Translations under genes and position numbers: made by a program
Notes under the pieces: generated by a model
What the model saw: only the letters and a program-made list of their open reading frames with translations
Told to the model about the DNA's origin: nothing
The model's database searches: none
Part shown: in pieces, positions 11,010 to 21,475 of the stretch
Layout: every line of letters begins with the position of its first letter
Numbering within the stretch: the first letter of the stretch is position 1
NCBI RefSeq assembly: GCF_000143415.4
Contig: NW_003314351.1
Coordinates: forward strand, 355,501-419,500
Source of the DNA: Selaginella moellendorffii
Taxonomy: Eukaryota; Streptophyta; Lycopodiopsida; Selaginellales; Selaginellaceae
Length of the DNA stretch: 64,000 bases
Direction: 5' to 3'

Positions 11010-12306
11010 ACATATGCTCCTCCCTGCTCTGGATTCATCCTGAATACCATGTTTGCAGCACAGCCCCCGTTCTGTAAGACTCTATAGCTGGCCCAAGCAA
11101 GCTAGTCCACTCCAAAACATCTGGAAAATATGGCAGGTTTGCAATGGCCTCATTAAGATGCCCTGACCGGCCCAACAGATCCACAAAGCATCGATTGGCT
11201 CCATTCCATAGTCTGCTACCACTGAAGCAAAGGCACTACCTTCCTCGCCTCACATTTCCAGTATGGCTGCAAGCCACCAGACCCAAAACAAAGCACGTCA
11301 AGTCCGGGAGGTGGAGTGTCTTTAGAGAACCAAACAGTTCCAATGCCTCAAATGAGCTAGGGCTACCAGCATCCCGGCATATGAAACCATGTCAGGCACG
11401 GGAATCAGGGCCAGCAGCTTCAAATCTCTGCCCAGATGCCCATTACCGGCATATACTGTCAGCACAGTATTCCACGTGGCAGATTCGTGTTGGGGGAGAC
11501 TTACAAACATTCTTATGGCCTTGGTCAGATGCCCATGCTGAGAATATGCCGAGAGCATTGTGTTGAAGAAAAGGCCTTGCTCTGGCACGGGGTTGAAGTT
11601 GTGCTGTATCTCCTCGATTCTGTACGCCACACTTGCTTTTCAAGAGCAGCATTGTGGTCCATGACACAAGATCCCTCTGTGGCATTTTCTCAAACACGCA
11701 CGTTGACTGCTCTATGCAACTGTGACTGGCATATGCCGCAAGCATTGAGTTTCCAGGAGACAATGTCCCTAAAAACATGGTTGTTGTGCATGAAACCAGG
11801 CTTCTTTCTGGCATCTCTTCTAGGAAGTTTGTAGATTCCTCTACACGACCGGCACGGGCATACGCTGCCAGCATGCCATTCCACGTCGCCACATCAAAGG
11901 AATACTGCCAAACAGCTGCTGGGAGAGATCCAGCCGTCCATTCTCGGAGCATGCCGCAGACTCGAACATCTTGACGCACTCTTGCATATGCCCAGTCCGG
12001 GCATATCCCGCCAAGGGCACATTCCAAGGCATGACGCTCTTGTGGGGCAAAGATTCTCTGGGCTTCCGCCAAAACCCCGTTCAGTACGTAGGCATTGAGC
12101 AGGAGATCCCAGGAGAAGGAATCTTTTCTGGGGAGCGAGTCAAACACGCGGCGGGCATTAGAGACAGTAGAGCACCTCCCGTACATCTGGATGAGCTTGT
12201 TGCAAAGGAAGATGTCGCCGCTAGTGATGGATTGGATCCTGGAGTGAGCTTGGAGAGCTTGAGATGGAGTTGCACAGCAATGGATGAGCTCCAAGCACCC
12301 AGTCAT
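11010..12306 (-). pseudogene. PPR protein (PLS/E class) pseudogene, copy 1
   Basis: The minus strand starts MTGCLELIHCCATPSQALQA at 12306 and runs through PPR units in at least three frames. Examples are GDIFLCNKLIQMYGRCSTV, DSFSWDLLLNAYVLNG, VMPWNVPLAGYARTGHM, VATWNGMLAAYARAGRVEE, FNTMLSAYSQHGHLTKA and ESATWNTVLTVYAGNGHLG. Near 11010-11170 the E-motif region is seen (GHLNEAIANLPYFPDVLEW, then TSLLGPAIES). Several frameshifts separate the units in both copies (copy 2 59290-60588). PPR-E proteins normally bind organellar RNA and serve in editing or processing; this one cannot make a full protein. The start lies 41 bp from the PRMT7 start. Confidence 0.82.
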
Positions 12307-12346
12307 TCTTTCATTCTTTGTGAGTTTAGGGTTTTAGAAGGAAGCA
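12307..12346. promoter_or_regulatory. Shared head-to-head promoter region of PPR relic and PRMT7
   Basis: The start codons of the PPR relic (12306, -) and PRMT7 (12347, +) are only 40 bp apart, with no TATA box between them. Both transcripts must begin inside or across the other gene's 5' end. The arrangement is the same in copy 2 (60589-60628). A bidirectional promoter is inferred. Confidence 0.4.
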
Positions 12347-14867
12347 ATGCTCCAGCAGCGGGTGAATGCGCTCACGGGGGAGAGCGAATGGATTCTCGTT
12401 GGCGATGGAGGCGACGGCGGCGATGCGAGCGATCCCCTGGCAGAGAGCTCGTATCTTGACATGCTGAATGATCGCGCCAGGAACAGGGCATTCTCTTCAG
12501 CAATCGCGAAGCTCGGCCGCCATGGCCATGTCCTGGACATTGGGTGAGGCTAGAGAGATCCTTCTTTCGTTTCCTGAGCTCGTTCTTGACAGTGCTGGCA
12601 CTGGGCTCTTGTCGCTCATGGCTTGGCGGGCAATGGAAGAGCAGTGCCAGGTGACTGCTTGCGAATCTTTTCTTCCAATGTACAAGCTGGCTCGCAAAGT
12701 TTGCCGAGACAATGGGACGATGGGAGCGATCAAGCTGCTCCATATGCGCTCGGATGAGATCAAAGTCGGGGTGGACATCTCTAGCAAAGCCGATGCATTG
12801 GTACGTTAAGTCTGTACACATTCTTCTTCTTCGTTTCCTCTGGACTCTTTGTCTCTCCAGGTGTGTGAGATTTTAGACTCGGAGTTGCTTGGAGAAGGGA
12901 TCATTCCAAGTCTAAGGCACGCTCATGAGCATTTACTCCGGCCTAATGCTGCCACAGTGCCATATCGAGCTACTGTGTATGCCCAGGTATATAGCAAAGT
13001 CTTTTTTCTTAGCTCAGTGTTGAGTTTACTTCTTTCTCTTAGCTAGTCGAGAGCGACTTTCTCTGGAGATTGCACGACCTTCAAGGGGTAGAAGACCGGC
13101 TGCAGGACGGATTGGCTTTCGCTCCCAATGATTTCTACTCTTACTTCAAGCACAGACAGCATGCGTTTCACGTTGATGAAATCCCCGGTATGAAGCTGGT
13201 AATTTAGTAGAGTTCTCTTACAAGTTACCAAAACCCGTGGCGCTGCAGCTTTCCGAGCCGTTTGAGGCCTTCGTTCTTGACTTCTATAGAGCTCCAGATG
13301 TGCGTGGAGAATTTAATCAAGCCGTGCATGTCAACTTCTCTGGGACTGCTCACGCAATAGTTTCATGGTACGAAACTTGCTCGGATTCGCTACTTCTTGG
13401 TTCGCTTTCTTCTCTGCTTGAACTTGACAAGGTGGGTGCTGCAGCTTGACAAAGATGGCCTGGTTTGCTACTCAACTGCTCCTCGTTGGATCAGAGGTTT
13501 GTTTTCCTGTTCGATTCTTTGAGTAACTCCGCAGATTTGTGTTCTCAGGGGCAAGCGAGTGGTGTGACCATTGGAAACAATGTGTGTGGTTTCTTCCTGG
13601 ACAAGGTGTTTCGGTGGAGGAGCAGTCGGAGCTTCGCGTCGTAGTCAGCCATGATGAAGCGTCAGTGCGGTATGACATCAATGGTGGTGTATGCTGTAAT
13701 AGTTCAGCGTCTGGTTTCGAGCTGAGCCTACAAAGGTGTCGCATGCTTGGTGACGGTAGCAGGCGTTCTATCATACAGTCTGCCATTCAGAAAGCTGTAA
13801 GTGTGTTTTGAATCTGTGAGTACGATTGTTTCTTTTTCTTTCTGTCCAGCTTGGAGAACGAGAACTTGGAAACTGTCTCATTCGGGATGACGGCCTGATG
13901 AGCGCCGTGTGTGCTCTATCTACACCGCATGGATCCTGCCATGTGGCTGGCTTGTTTCCAGGCTGTAGAAGAGATGGCTTGAAGTACTTGGAGAGCGTCG
14001 CGAGCAAGCTGTCTACTATACACAAAGACGTCAAGCATCTCACTGGGGACGATTTCAAGGGGCATAAAGTATACAGTCTTGCAACTCCATTGGATATGGA
14101 CGGGTTTCTTTCTTTTCGCGACAGGTGGATGTTCTTCTAGGGGAGCCTTATTACGCCACGTACGAGCATGCGTTGCCGTGGAAGCAGCTTCGGTTTTGGT
14201 TCGTTTTCGTTTCGTTTTCTAAAGAGTTGGAAGTTGTTTTAAAGCAGTGAGAATCCAGGTACGAGAGAACGACGCTAAGTCCGTTGCTATCAGAGAACCC
14301 TATTATAGTTCCCTGCTTTGGAATTCTCTATGGGATGGCTTGTCATCTTCCTGTAAGTTGATTATTTTCTCTGCAGTGACTTTGGTTTCATGTTGGCTAA
14401 ATCAGGATTTGTGGCAAAGCCGCTGTCGCCTTGAAGAAGTCGATGGCTTTGATCACAGGTCATTGACAAAACCGTTTTCGCTGCTCGAGTTCAACATGCG
14501 TGAGGAAATTCAGAGTCTAAGTGGATTTGCAAAGGTTATTCAATTCTGTCCTCTTTGGTACCACTTAATGTTTTCTGCTACTTTTGCACAGGTTAGCGTT
14601 GTAAAGACTGGGCTCTGCCATGGAGTTGTCCTGTGGATGGACTGGGTGATGGATCCCGAGAACAAGGATTTGGTACTTTCAACGGGACTTTTAAATCCAA
14701 GTGAGTAAGATTCTCTCCATCTCATCTCAAGGAGTTTCGTTTTACGTCTAGGCTGGAAGCAGGGCGTCAAGCTTTTCCGAAAGCCACTGCAAGCCACGGA
14801 GACTTTAGAGCTCAACGCGTCCTTCGATTCACAGACTGGAGAGATCAGCATCACTCGCGTGGTCTGA
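12347..14867 (+). CDS. PRMT7: Protein arginine N-methyltransferase 7-like (copy 1)
   Basis: Thirteen exons: 12347-12543, 12593-12800, 12861-12986, 13043-13198, 13249-13367, 13432-13496, 13549-13796, 13850-14068, 14125-14198, 14259-14352, 14406-14534, 14592-14700, 14752-14867. All introns are GT-AG, 49-64 nt. The sum is 1860 nt (619 aa). The start LQQRVNALTGESEWI matches the PRMT7 N terminus. SAM motif I is DIGAGTGLLS (split by intron 1), acidic ACESFLPM follows, and ILDSELLGEGIIPS is the double-E region. LSEPFEAFVLDF, IVSWWVLQLDKDG and DHWKQCVWFLP end the first catalytic module. The second, degenerate module has VDVLLGEPYY and FGILYGMACHLP. PRMT7 enzymes monomethylate arginine using SAM. The exon 4/5 junction was chosen to keep the frame into LSEP and is the least certain. 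Confidence 0.92.
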
Positions 14868-14959
14868 AGCCACAAACTCTTCTTTGCATTTAGGAAAACT
14901 TTTAAATCAACATCAGGTAAATTCCAAACATATAGTTCCTATCTCTTGTGCTTCAAGTT

Positions 14960-15558
14960 CTTTGTTTGTTCGTCCTTGAAGTGTTGTTGAGCCTGAAGTA
15001 AAGAGCGTCATACCGGATGCTCTTGATGTACGGTAAATTCCGCCACCTCGCAGTTGCTGAATTATACACCACCAAAATCTTGTTCTCTTGCTGAATTATA
15101 CACCACCAAAATCTTGTTCTCTTCCTGTTGCTTTTCATCAAGTCCTTCCTTGTTTGGCATTTTCTCTCCTCTTGCTCCGGGCCCATGCTCTTCTCTCCAG
15201 GCTGGTCTTCCTCCCACTCCCCTTCGTCTTCCTCGTCATCGTCATCGTCATAAGGCAGAGCTCCAGCACCACCACTCCATCCACAACATTACACGCCCGG
15301 AAGACGTGGGCACATCCACGATCCAGCACTTTGTCGGCCCGAGAATGGCTGCGCTGCGATCAAAGTGCCAGAAGTCGAGAATCTTGCGCCGCACAGCACA
15401 AACTGGTGGTGGTCACTGTCGTCAACCAGAGGCCACTCGATCCCTTTCTGGGAGAAGAAGGAGCCGGCATCCACTTGCCCGACTCCCAGACGCCGCGCAG
15501 CGCGTCGTGATCCCGGCACGACTCGACGACGCTCACGTCCGACTCCTTCCATGCGCTG
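14960..15558 (-). pseudogene. F-box/kelch-like C-terminal relic (copy 1)
   Basis: The minus strand downstream of 15559 reads SWKESDV-like text (AWKESDVSVVESCRDHDALR), then GSFFSQKGIEWPLVDDSDHH, FVLCGARF and finally VVYNSATARWRNLPYI near 15030. Frame changes lie between them. The style (observed values, VxxSxxxW, VYNSATxRW-LP) resembles F-box/kelch proteins, but no F-box itself is seen. Copy 2 keeps about 30 more bases here (KILDFWHFDRS, VPKKFLGDGSGYGF), so copy 1 is more decayed. A 34-bp duplication at 15054-15121 also breaks this copy. Confidence 0.4.
15054..15121 (+). repeat. 34-bp tandem duplication, copy 1 only
   Basis: The unit starting TTGCTGAATTATACACC occurs at 15054-15087 and again at 15088-15121. 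Copy 2 has one unit near 63333. At 34 bp it shifts the frame of the F-box-like relic. Confidence 0.9.
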
Positions 15559-18099
15559 TTAGCTCCGCGAGTCGAAAGCTTGGACCTGGACGATGCTCTG
15601 GAGGAGATTTTGCTGCTGCATGGCGGACACCATGTGACCGTAGCGGAGATAATCACTCGATTGATGGCCCAAGTTCATGGAGTAGCGAACGATCTTGAAG
15701 TCCCCACTCGAAGAACACGCAGGGCCAGCAGTAGCCGTTTCACCACGTGCCACGTGTTGGTTACCCCCAGCGAACCAGGCCCTTTTGAGCGGCGCGACAT
15801 TGTCAACCGGAAAGGTGGCGGCCCAAGAGTTATGGCACGATGACTTTATCTTAGAAAAGGTAGATCTAAATATGGAATGTTCTAAACTCAAACTTGTGTT
15901 TTTTTCTCTTTTTGGGCTGCCGCTACATTTGCTGCCGCTGAGGTCGTGCTGCGCCTTCGTCATCTCGATTTCATCGCTGCTGCATTTGCTGCCGCTCTCG
16001 ATGGCCGTCTTGGGGTCCTCGTGCTGCGCCCTCTCCATGGCCTTCTTGAGGTCCTCGTGCTGCGCCCTCGTCATCTCGATTGCGCGCAGGTCGTCGCCCG
16101 CTTCGTCGCCGGGTAACTCCAACTTGTGCGCTCTCCCCTTCTGCAGCAGCTCCTGGATCTCGAACACCTGCATGCAGCGGCGGACGGTGATCAGTGCCAC
16201 GATTGGCAGCAGCGCTGCGATGGAAATCCACGCCAGGAGGAGGGATTTGGACTTGTAGGTGGATTCTCCCTGAATAACCGCGAGCACCTGGAGACCACGC
16301 TGCGTGATCTGGACTTGGTCGGCGTGGAGTCCCCAGGTCACGAACTTCGCCTGCCTCTGCATTTCTGTGCCCATCATGGCGATGACAGCCGAGTAGGAGA
16401 CGATGGCCAGCAGCAAGTTGGCGATCAACAGCAGTGCGGTCTTGAGGTAGCGGGTTTTCCTTCTCAAGTTTTTTGAACGAAGGCGACTTAGCTGTGAATT
16501 TGTGAGTGGCTCTGTAGTAGCCACCACGGCGATGAAAGTGCTGGGAAGAGCGATGGCTGCCACCCAGAAATCCGTGGCGGCTCCTTGTTCCAGGTTGAGA
16601 GCCGAGCTGTGAGCTTGGATGTACAGGTTCTTGAGCTGGAAGAGGTATGCTTCAAGGATACCGACCTCGGAATCTATGGTATCATTGAAAGATGGGATGA
16701 AATCGGTGCCTGCCAGGCACATATCTCTCGCTGCTGGCACCACACAGTCGGTAAGGCCTTGGACATTGTTTATTTCTGAAAAGTTTGTGTCGTTCCTCCA
16801 GGATGCCGGAGGTGGATATAATCGGTGGAACAGCGATAGCACGTCTGTTCGGTTCCCATTGCCTTGGACACACAGGTAGCCTTCGCCATCGGCGCTAGAG
16901 TTTGAGCATGCAACAAAGTTTCCCGTCGAGCCAGACGCTAAAACAGGTGTGTGTACTTGTTGCTCGCATTTGCTGATATTGTCTTCCTCTCCTAGAAAAT
17001 TTAGTGGCTGCTCCATTCCCAAAACCCGGCAGTATTGCTTGCTACTTGTGCTGTTGAATTTGTCGTCCATTTGATAGCATCTCTCCACTGCATAGTAACC
17101 CGCGTCAGAAGCTTTCTTCACGACAGCTTTTATGCCCAGTATTGTCTCGGCCTGCACCCTCTGGGCCTGCACCCTCCAGGCCTGCCCCGCGGTTGAAAAA
17201 TCTCTGGACGCCATCTGTTTATCTCCGACACTTCCCGTCGCATCTATCATCTGTTTCGTTCCGGAACTTCCCACCAGCGTTTTATTTCTGGAACTTCCCG
17301 TCTCATCTATCACCGATTTAACTCCGGAACTTCCCGTCGCATCTTCATCTTCATCTCCGTACATTAAATTACGTCTAGCGCTGGTTTTACTGTCAGTCCT
17401 CGTCTTGTTTGAGCAGGAGATAAGTGTGCCATCTTGAAAGCTTTTGATTTTCACATCCGAGCTGTTGAGCAACTTGACTTGGCGGCTGTTGCTGGAGAGC
17501 TCGAGAATTCTTGCTGTTAAAGAGTTGCTAACTGTCTGGCTAAACTTATCTTCTCCATTCTCTTTAGAGGTTCTTATGGACTCGGACACCTCCCAGACTG
17601 TTCTAAACGCTGGCTTCTCCCCGATCGTAGTGAGTATGACTGGAGCCACACTGTCGCAAGCCTTACTGTCATCTTTGGTGTTGTCGCCAACACACAAGTA
17701 AGCCAGGATCCATACTGTGACACGCATCGTTCCCAGGCTCTTGATGTGGTCGACGGACTGGTACTCTGCAATGGCTGCTCCCCTCGTGCCTAACAGACCC
17801 TTCTTCTGCCTGATCTCCGATTTAGCCCGATCCGTCAGATTTTGGTCTTCGTGCCCAAAATCGCAGCGTGACTGGTTGTGTACAGCGCCAACCATGTACC
17901 GGAGAAAGGCCTCGGGACGCCTGTCCTGGAGGGGGAGGAACTGCCACCATACCTGTTTGTGGAGGGAGTCGCCGCTCATTCTCAGGATCGCCATGGAGCT
18001 GTCCACCTCCGACAGATCGCCTTGCTGCACAGAAATCACTGCGTGTCCATGGCACGAGAAGAGAACAAGAATGCAGGCCGAGAACACAAGCAACTTCAT
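15559..18099 (-). CDS. Secreted/membrane protein of unknown family, 846 aa
   Basis: A single open frame. I place the start at 18099 because the protein then begins MKLLVFSACILVLFSCHGHA, a signal peptide; 13 further in-frame codons upstream lie mostly in transposon sequence. A long presumed extracellular part with Cys residues and many NxS/T sites reaches to about residue 500. Three hydrophobic spans follow near 510 (FWVAAIALPSTFIAVV), 555-575 (ALLLIANLLLAIVSYSAVIA) and 625-645 (SLLLAWISIAALLPIVALI). The charged tail repeats AQHEDLKKAMER, AQHEDPKTAIES and KAQHDLSGSKCS. From about residue 740 the text (AWFAGGNQH, FKIVRYSMNLG, DYLRYGHMVSAMQQQN) looks like the F-box/kelch relic next door, so the C terminus may be a chance read-through or fusion. 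Family and role are unknown. A hAT element sits 18 bp upstream of the ATG. Confidence 0.6.
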   Translation of the reverse strand: MKLLVFSACILVLFSCHGHAVISVQQGDLSEVDSSMAILRMSGDSLHKQVWWQFLPLQDRRPEAFLRYMVGAVHNQSRCDFGHEDQNLTDRAKSEIRQKKGLLGTRGAAIAEYQSVDHIKSLGTMRVTVWILAYLCVGDNTKDDSKACDSVAPVILTTIGEKPAFRTVWEVSESIRTSKENGEDKFSQTVSNSLTARILELSSNSRQVKLLNSSDVKIKSFQDGTLISCSNKTRTDSKTSARRNLMYGDEDEDATGSSGVKSVIDETGSSRNKTLVGSSGTKQMIDATGSVGDKQMASRDFSTAGQAWRVQAQRVQAETILGIKAVVKKASDAGYYAVERCYQMDDKFNSTSSKQYCRVLGMEQPLNFLGEEDNISKCEQQVHTPVLASGSTGNFVACSNSSADGEGYLCVQGNGNRTDVLSLFHRLYPPPASWRNDTNFSEINNVQGLTDCVVPAARDMCLAGTDFIPSFNDTIDSEVGILEAYLFQLKNLYIQAHSSALNLEQGAATDFWVAAIALPSTFIAVVATTEPLTNSQLSRLRSKNLRRKTRYLKTALLLIANLLLAIVSYSAVIAMMGTEMQRQAKFVTWGLHADQVQITQRGLQVLAVIQGESTYKSKSLLLAWISIAALLPIVALITVRRCMQVFEIQELLQKGRAHKLELPGDEAGDDLRAIEMTRAQHEDLKKAMERAQHEDPKTAIESGSKCSSDEIEMTKAQHDLSGSKCSGSPKREKNTSLSLEHSIFRSTFSKIKSSCHNSWAATFPVDNVAPLKRAWFAGGNQHVARGETATAGPACSSSGDFKIVRYSMNLGHQSSDYLRYGHMVSAMQQQNLLQSIVQVQAFDSRS

Positions 18100-18296
18100 C
18101 TGCGGTGTAAGGCTACGCAGAGAACCAGTGTGTAACAAAGTATTTTTAGTGTACTGGAAAAAATCCTTGAATACTTAAAATGAATAGGATATATTTTTTT
18201 TGTACCGGCATAATCCTTAAAAGAGGAAATCTCATTCGGATAAATTCCTTAATATATGAAAACTATAAGGAAGTTAAACATCTACAAACCGTCACT

Positions 18297-20612
18297 TTAG
18301 CTTGTATAAATATGCCTATAAGCTGCACCTTCCTTCCATGCTTGCACCACTGTTTCGAAATCAAACTCAGCTATTGGCGGACCCTCAATAGAGATCCTCA
18401 CAAGCTCGTCAACCATCTCTGTCCCCATTTGGTTTCGAAACTTATTCTTCACCAAGTTGATTCTACTAAACCCACGCTCACATGATGCAATGTTGCAGCA
18501 TTGAACCATGCCGACCATTGCCAACTTCAGCAAGTTGGGATACTTCTTCGTCCAGATACTGTGAGCATAAATCATTCCCCAAACATCCACGAAAGTTTTC
18601 CCCTTCCACTCCTCGGAAGCTATTATCTTCCATAAACTATACTCTTCAGCCAGCTCTGCTTCATTGATCATCCCTGTGTAGAACTTTCCAAGTTCCTGAA
18701 CCTCAAACTTACCAAAAGCTTTCAACTCACGCACTGATGAAGGTAAGTTGATAGGAGCTAAAAAGTGGAACTTGGAGAGAATACCAGTCGCCTCAGAGTC
18801 CTGTAACCTGGTCCTTATACCCTCCAAAAGACTAGTGCCAAAGTTCTTTTGAAACTCTAGTACCTCCTCTAAATCTTCTCCGTGAATCGACCTGATCATT
18901 TCCATGTCTCTGTATTCATTTCCCTTAACTGATGACCTGAGCTCATCCAAAGGACCATTGCGGCGTCCACCATCTGGGATTATAGGATATCCTCTGCTAT
19001 CCAACTGAAAACCATTCAAATCCACCTGCTTATCCAAATAGTATACCTGTATCTTGGCCATAGTTGCCTTGCATAAAGGTGCAACACTAGTCACGTCCAT
19101 AGTCTGTGCTTGAAACTCCAGGTTCAGCTGATTTACCACTGCCAAGATATCTCCTAGAAAGTGGAGTGCATAAAGGAACTTGAAACTCCTGAGACGGTCA
19201 TACAGCTTCCTTGTTTGAGTTGTTCTCCCGTCCTTAAAAAACTTGAGTAGTGGTTCCAGACACTCACACATCCTGGTAATGGCTCCACCCCTGCTCAACC
19301 AACATGTCTGCTGGATCCGCAACACCTTCAGCACCTTGAAGTCTAGCTCGTCCTATAGTGCCTGTAGCTGCTGCAACCTGCTAGAACTCCTTGAGAAAAA
19401 ACTGGCTACCTTGTTCACCACCTGATCCACTTCATCGCAAAGATTATGAACTGCTGGATTCTTGTAGACGTCCTCCACACATAAGTTAGCTCTGTGTGAA
19501 AGACAATGTGTGGAGGTCATGAATGGATTGACCTCCTTCAACCTTGCTGCAACCCCTGTCCTGTTTCCTGTCATAACATTGCAGCTGTCTGAACCAAACC
19601 CCACGAACCTGCTCATATCCAGCCCCCAATCCTGCAGTGAAGCTATGGTGGTGTTAAAAATCACCTCTGCAGAACTATTGTTCACCATTGACAAGCCTAA
19701 ATAGCTTGTCAACACCCTTGCATCGTGGATGTAGGTCACGTAAAAGATGAGGTGTTTACTGGTACTGCATTAACAAATTTAGAACCAAGAATATCACTAA
19801 TCAGCTTTACCTTATATCTGTGCTCTCATCTAGCATTATTCCAAAGAATGGGCTAGCTTTAACTTTCTCCAAAATTTGATCTAAGAGCACCTACACAACA
19901 AAATTCAGTCAAGGTTTATCATCAGACTTTAGCTCACCTTGTTGATGAAAGTGATGAAGCGTGAGCAGGCCATCACGTTCTTGTACATGCTAGGAACATA
20001 AACTCCGTTCAACTGTTGTAGCTCCAGAAGCAATGGGTATTTGCGAAGAGGAACAAAACCTTGTGCAATAGCATAAGCAGTCCTAAACAAGCAAATAACT
20101 CCCTTCTCTGCTGCCTCTCGTTGCCGATCATTTGCAGTTGCTATGGAGGATTGACCGCCAGCTTTCACCTCAGCTATGTAAATGGAATGCTTGTGATCTT
20201 TTGTTTGCCCATGAGCATGGAAACTTGAAGTCTTCATGTTGGTGGAACTTATGTACCAAATGGATTCTTGCAATTCTTGTTGGCACGGCATATTGAGCAG
20301 AAGATCAATGCTGTAATGCAAGTAGGATTAGATGAAAAATCAAGAAAATTATTACCATTTTTCTGATCAAAATGCAACCACCGCCATTTTATGACCCATG
20401 CAGGTTGCCACTTCCCCCTACGAATTTTCTTCTCCTTCTCCTCTACTGATGTAGCATCACCTTCTCCCACTTCACATCCCTCCTCAGGCTCAGTCCCCTC
20501 CAGGTTGTCCTCATCTACAAAACCCAATGGGGGCAAAACTTAACAAAGATTGCTTTGATTGAGCAATGGCTTTTGCAGCAGCCTTGCTCCTACCTGCAGG
20601 CACCCTCCCCAT
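18297..20612 (-). pseudogene. hAT transposase (TTF zinc-finger type), damaged
   Basis: Minus-strand exons read in order: MGRVPAGRSKAAAKA (20612), a TTF-type zinc finger (WVIKWRWLHFDQKN, then after a 45-nt intron FCSICRANKNCKNPF, then MKTSSFHAHGQTKDHK), SPFFGIMLDESTDIR with the first catalytic Asp, FVGFGSDSCNVMTG with the second, and STHCLSHRANL. The C-terminal hAT dimerisation block is CCNIASCERGFSRINLVKNK, ending at 18297. Damage: a frameshift after KNPFGT in the zinc finger (about 20262), an in-frame TAG at 19353-19355 where related proteins continue LQ-DEL, and a frame break near 20536. The intact enzyme would cut and paste this element; this copy looks inactive. Confidence 0.85.
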
Positions 20613-20661
20613 TTCCCAGATGATCTCCCCACCAAAATCTATGTTCACACCCACGCCCACG

Positions 20662-20739
20662 CCCACGTGAACATTGTGAAAGAATATTCTAACCTTAGAG
20701 CCCACGTGAACATTGTGAAAGAATATTCTAACCTTAGAT
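20662..20739 (+). repeat. 39-bp tandem duplication with CACGTG
   Basis: Two adjacent copies (20662-20700 and 20701-20739) of a unit beginning CCCACGTGAACATTGTG, inside the hAT element 5' of its transposase. Each contains a CACGTG palindrome (G-box-like). Regulatory value is not known. Confidence 0.85.
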
Positions 20740-21044
20740 TAATGACATGGTTTACTTAGTGTAACTATGTTTAGTTAGTGTTAACTAAGATTGATGATTA
20801 TTTATTTAATCTTGTTAATTAGAATTAATTAAACATAATTAACCATGAAACCCTAATCCTCAAAAGGTAGGTGAATGTACCGGCAGGATTCCTTATAACA
20901 TCCAAACGTACCGGATCTAGCCTTATACGAGATTTTTTGCACCGGTCGTATATCCTTGTAACTTTGTTTTGTACCGGCAATTCTGAAATGGTACCGGCAG
21001 GGTACAAAGGAGCCTCGGACTTTGTTACACACTGCAGAGAACCC

Positions 21045-21475
21045 ATGGCTCGGTGTCTTAATTATAAAAGCAAAGTTACAAAGAACTTTGAATATTTTAA
21101 GTGGTTTGTGGGGGATATGGAATGAGAAGATGCTTTCACACTGAGATTGAGACTGCAAATGCTTTCACACTGTTCCCAGGGATGGACGTGGTTAAGTTCC
21201 TGGCATTATAGAAATCTCATGAAAACAAAGTTAAAACAACTTTGAATGTTTTCATTCATCATAAATTGTTTATATGGTTTACTAGTACGAAGCATGAGAT
21301 GAGACTACAGATGCTTTCACGGATGGACGTGGTTAAGTTCCTGGCATTATGAAAGTCTTATAAAGAAAAGTTACAAACAACTTTGAATATTTTCAGTGGG
21401 CATACGGAAAGACAAGATGCTTTCACCCTGTTCCCAGGCTGCTTGAAGGGATGGACGTGGTTAAGTTCCTGATGC
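21045..21475. repeat. Three imperfect tandem repeats upstream of the membrane-protein gene
   Basis: Units of roughly 130-145 bp each contain an AAAGTTA(C/A)AA-like block, AACTTTGAATRTTTT, GATGCTTTCAC and end with GGATGGACGTGGTTAAGTTCC (near 21180, 21322, 21450). The ends are well conserved and the middles diverged. They lie immediately beyond the hAT insertion, in what was the upstream region of the gene at 15559-18099, so a promoter role is possible but unproved. Confidence 0.7.

Larger units (their letters stand above)
1..15726. repeat. Segmental duplication, copy 1
   Basis: This block matches 53249-64000 in the same orientation, base for base apart from scattered substitutions, small indels and one large insertion. 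The pairing is clear from shared gene order and from identical intron positions in the PRMT7-type gene (start 12347 here, 60629 there). The 4.98-kb gypsy element at 5842-10821 is present only here. Both ends of the match are cut by the window, so the full unit length is unknown; the repeat period is about 53.2 kb at position 1. A true tandem duplication and two haplotypes placed in one scaffold both fit. Confidence 0.95.
18126..21034 (-). mobile_element. hAT-superfamily DNA transposon
   Basis: Terminal inverted repeats of 16 bp, CAGTGTGTAACAAAGT at 18126-18141 and its exact reverse complement at 21019-21034, are flanked by an 8-bp target duplication CAGAGAAC (18118-18125 and 21035-21042). An 8-bp TSD and CAGTG ends are hallmarks of hAT elements. 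GTACCGG-like motifs are repeated near the ends (one near 18203, five between 20879 and 20996), as expected of transposase-binding subterminal repeats. The element carries a transposase gene on the minus strand. It lies just upstream of the membrane-protein start. Confidence 0.95.

Noticed and set aside
13199-13235. Alternative short introns (26 or 37 nt) at the exon 4/5 junction of PRMT7
   Set aside because: They are below the size of all other introns here, and the 37-nt one breaks the frame; the 50-nt intron 13199-13248 keeps phase 0 and leads into LSEP.
13368-13444. Open read-through of PRMT7 exon 5 (SWYETCSDS...)
   Set aside because: It stops after 26 codons; splicing TCATG|GTACG to ACAAG|GTGGG restores WWVLQLDKDG, a conserved PRMT feature.
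15054-15698. 214-codon plus-strand frame
   Set aside because: Antisense of the F-box-like relic, starts at the 34-bp duplication, and has a composition typical of a shadow frame.
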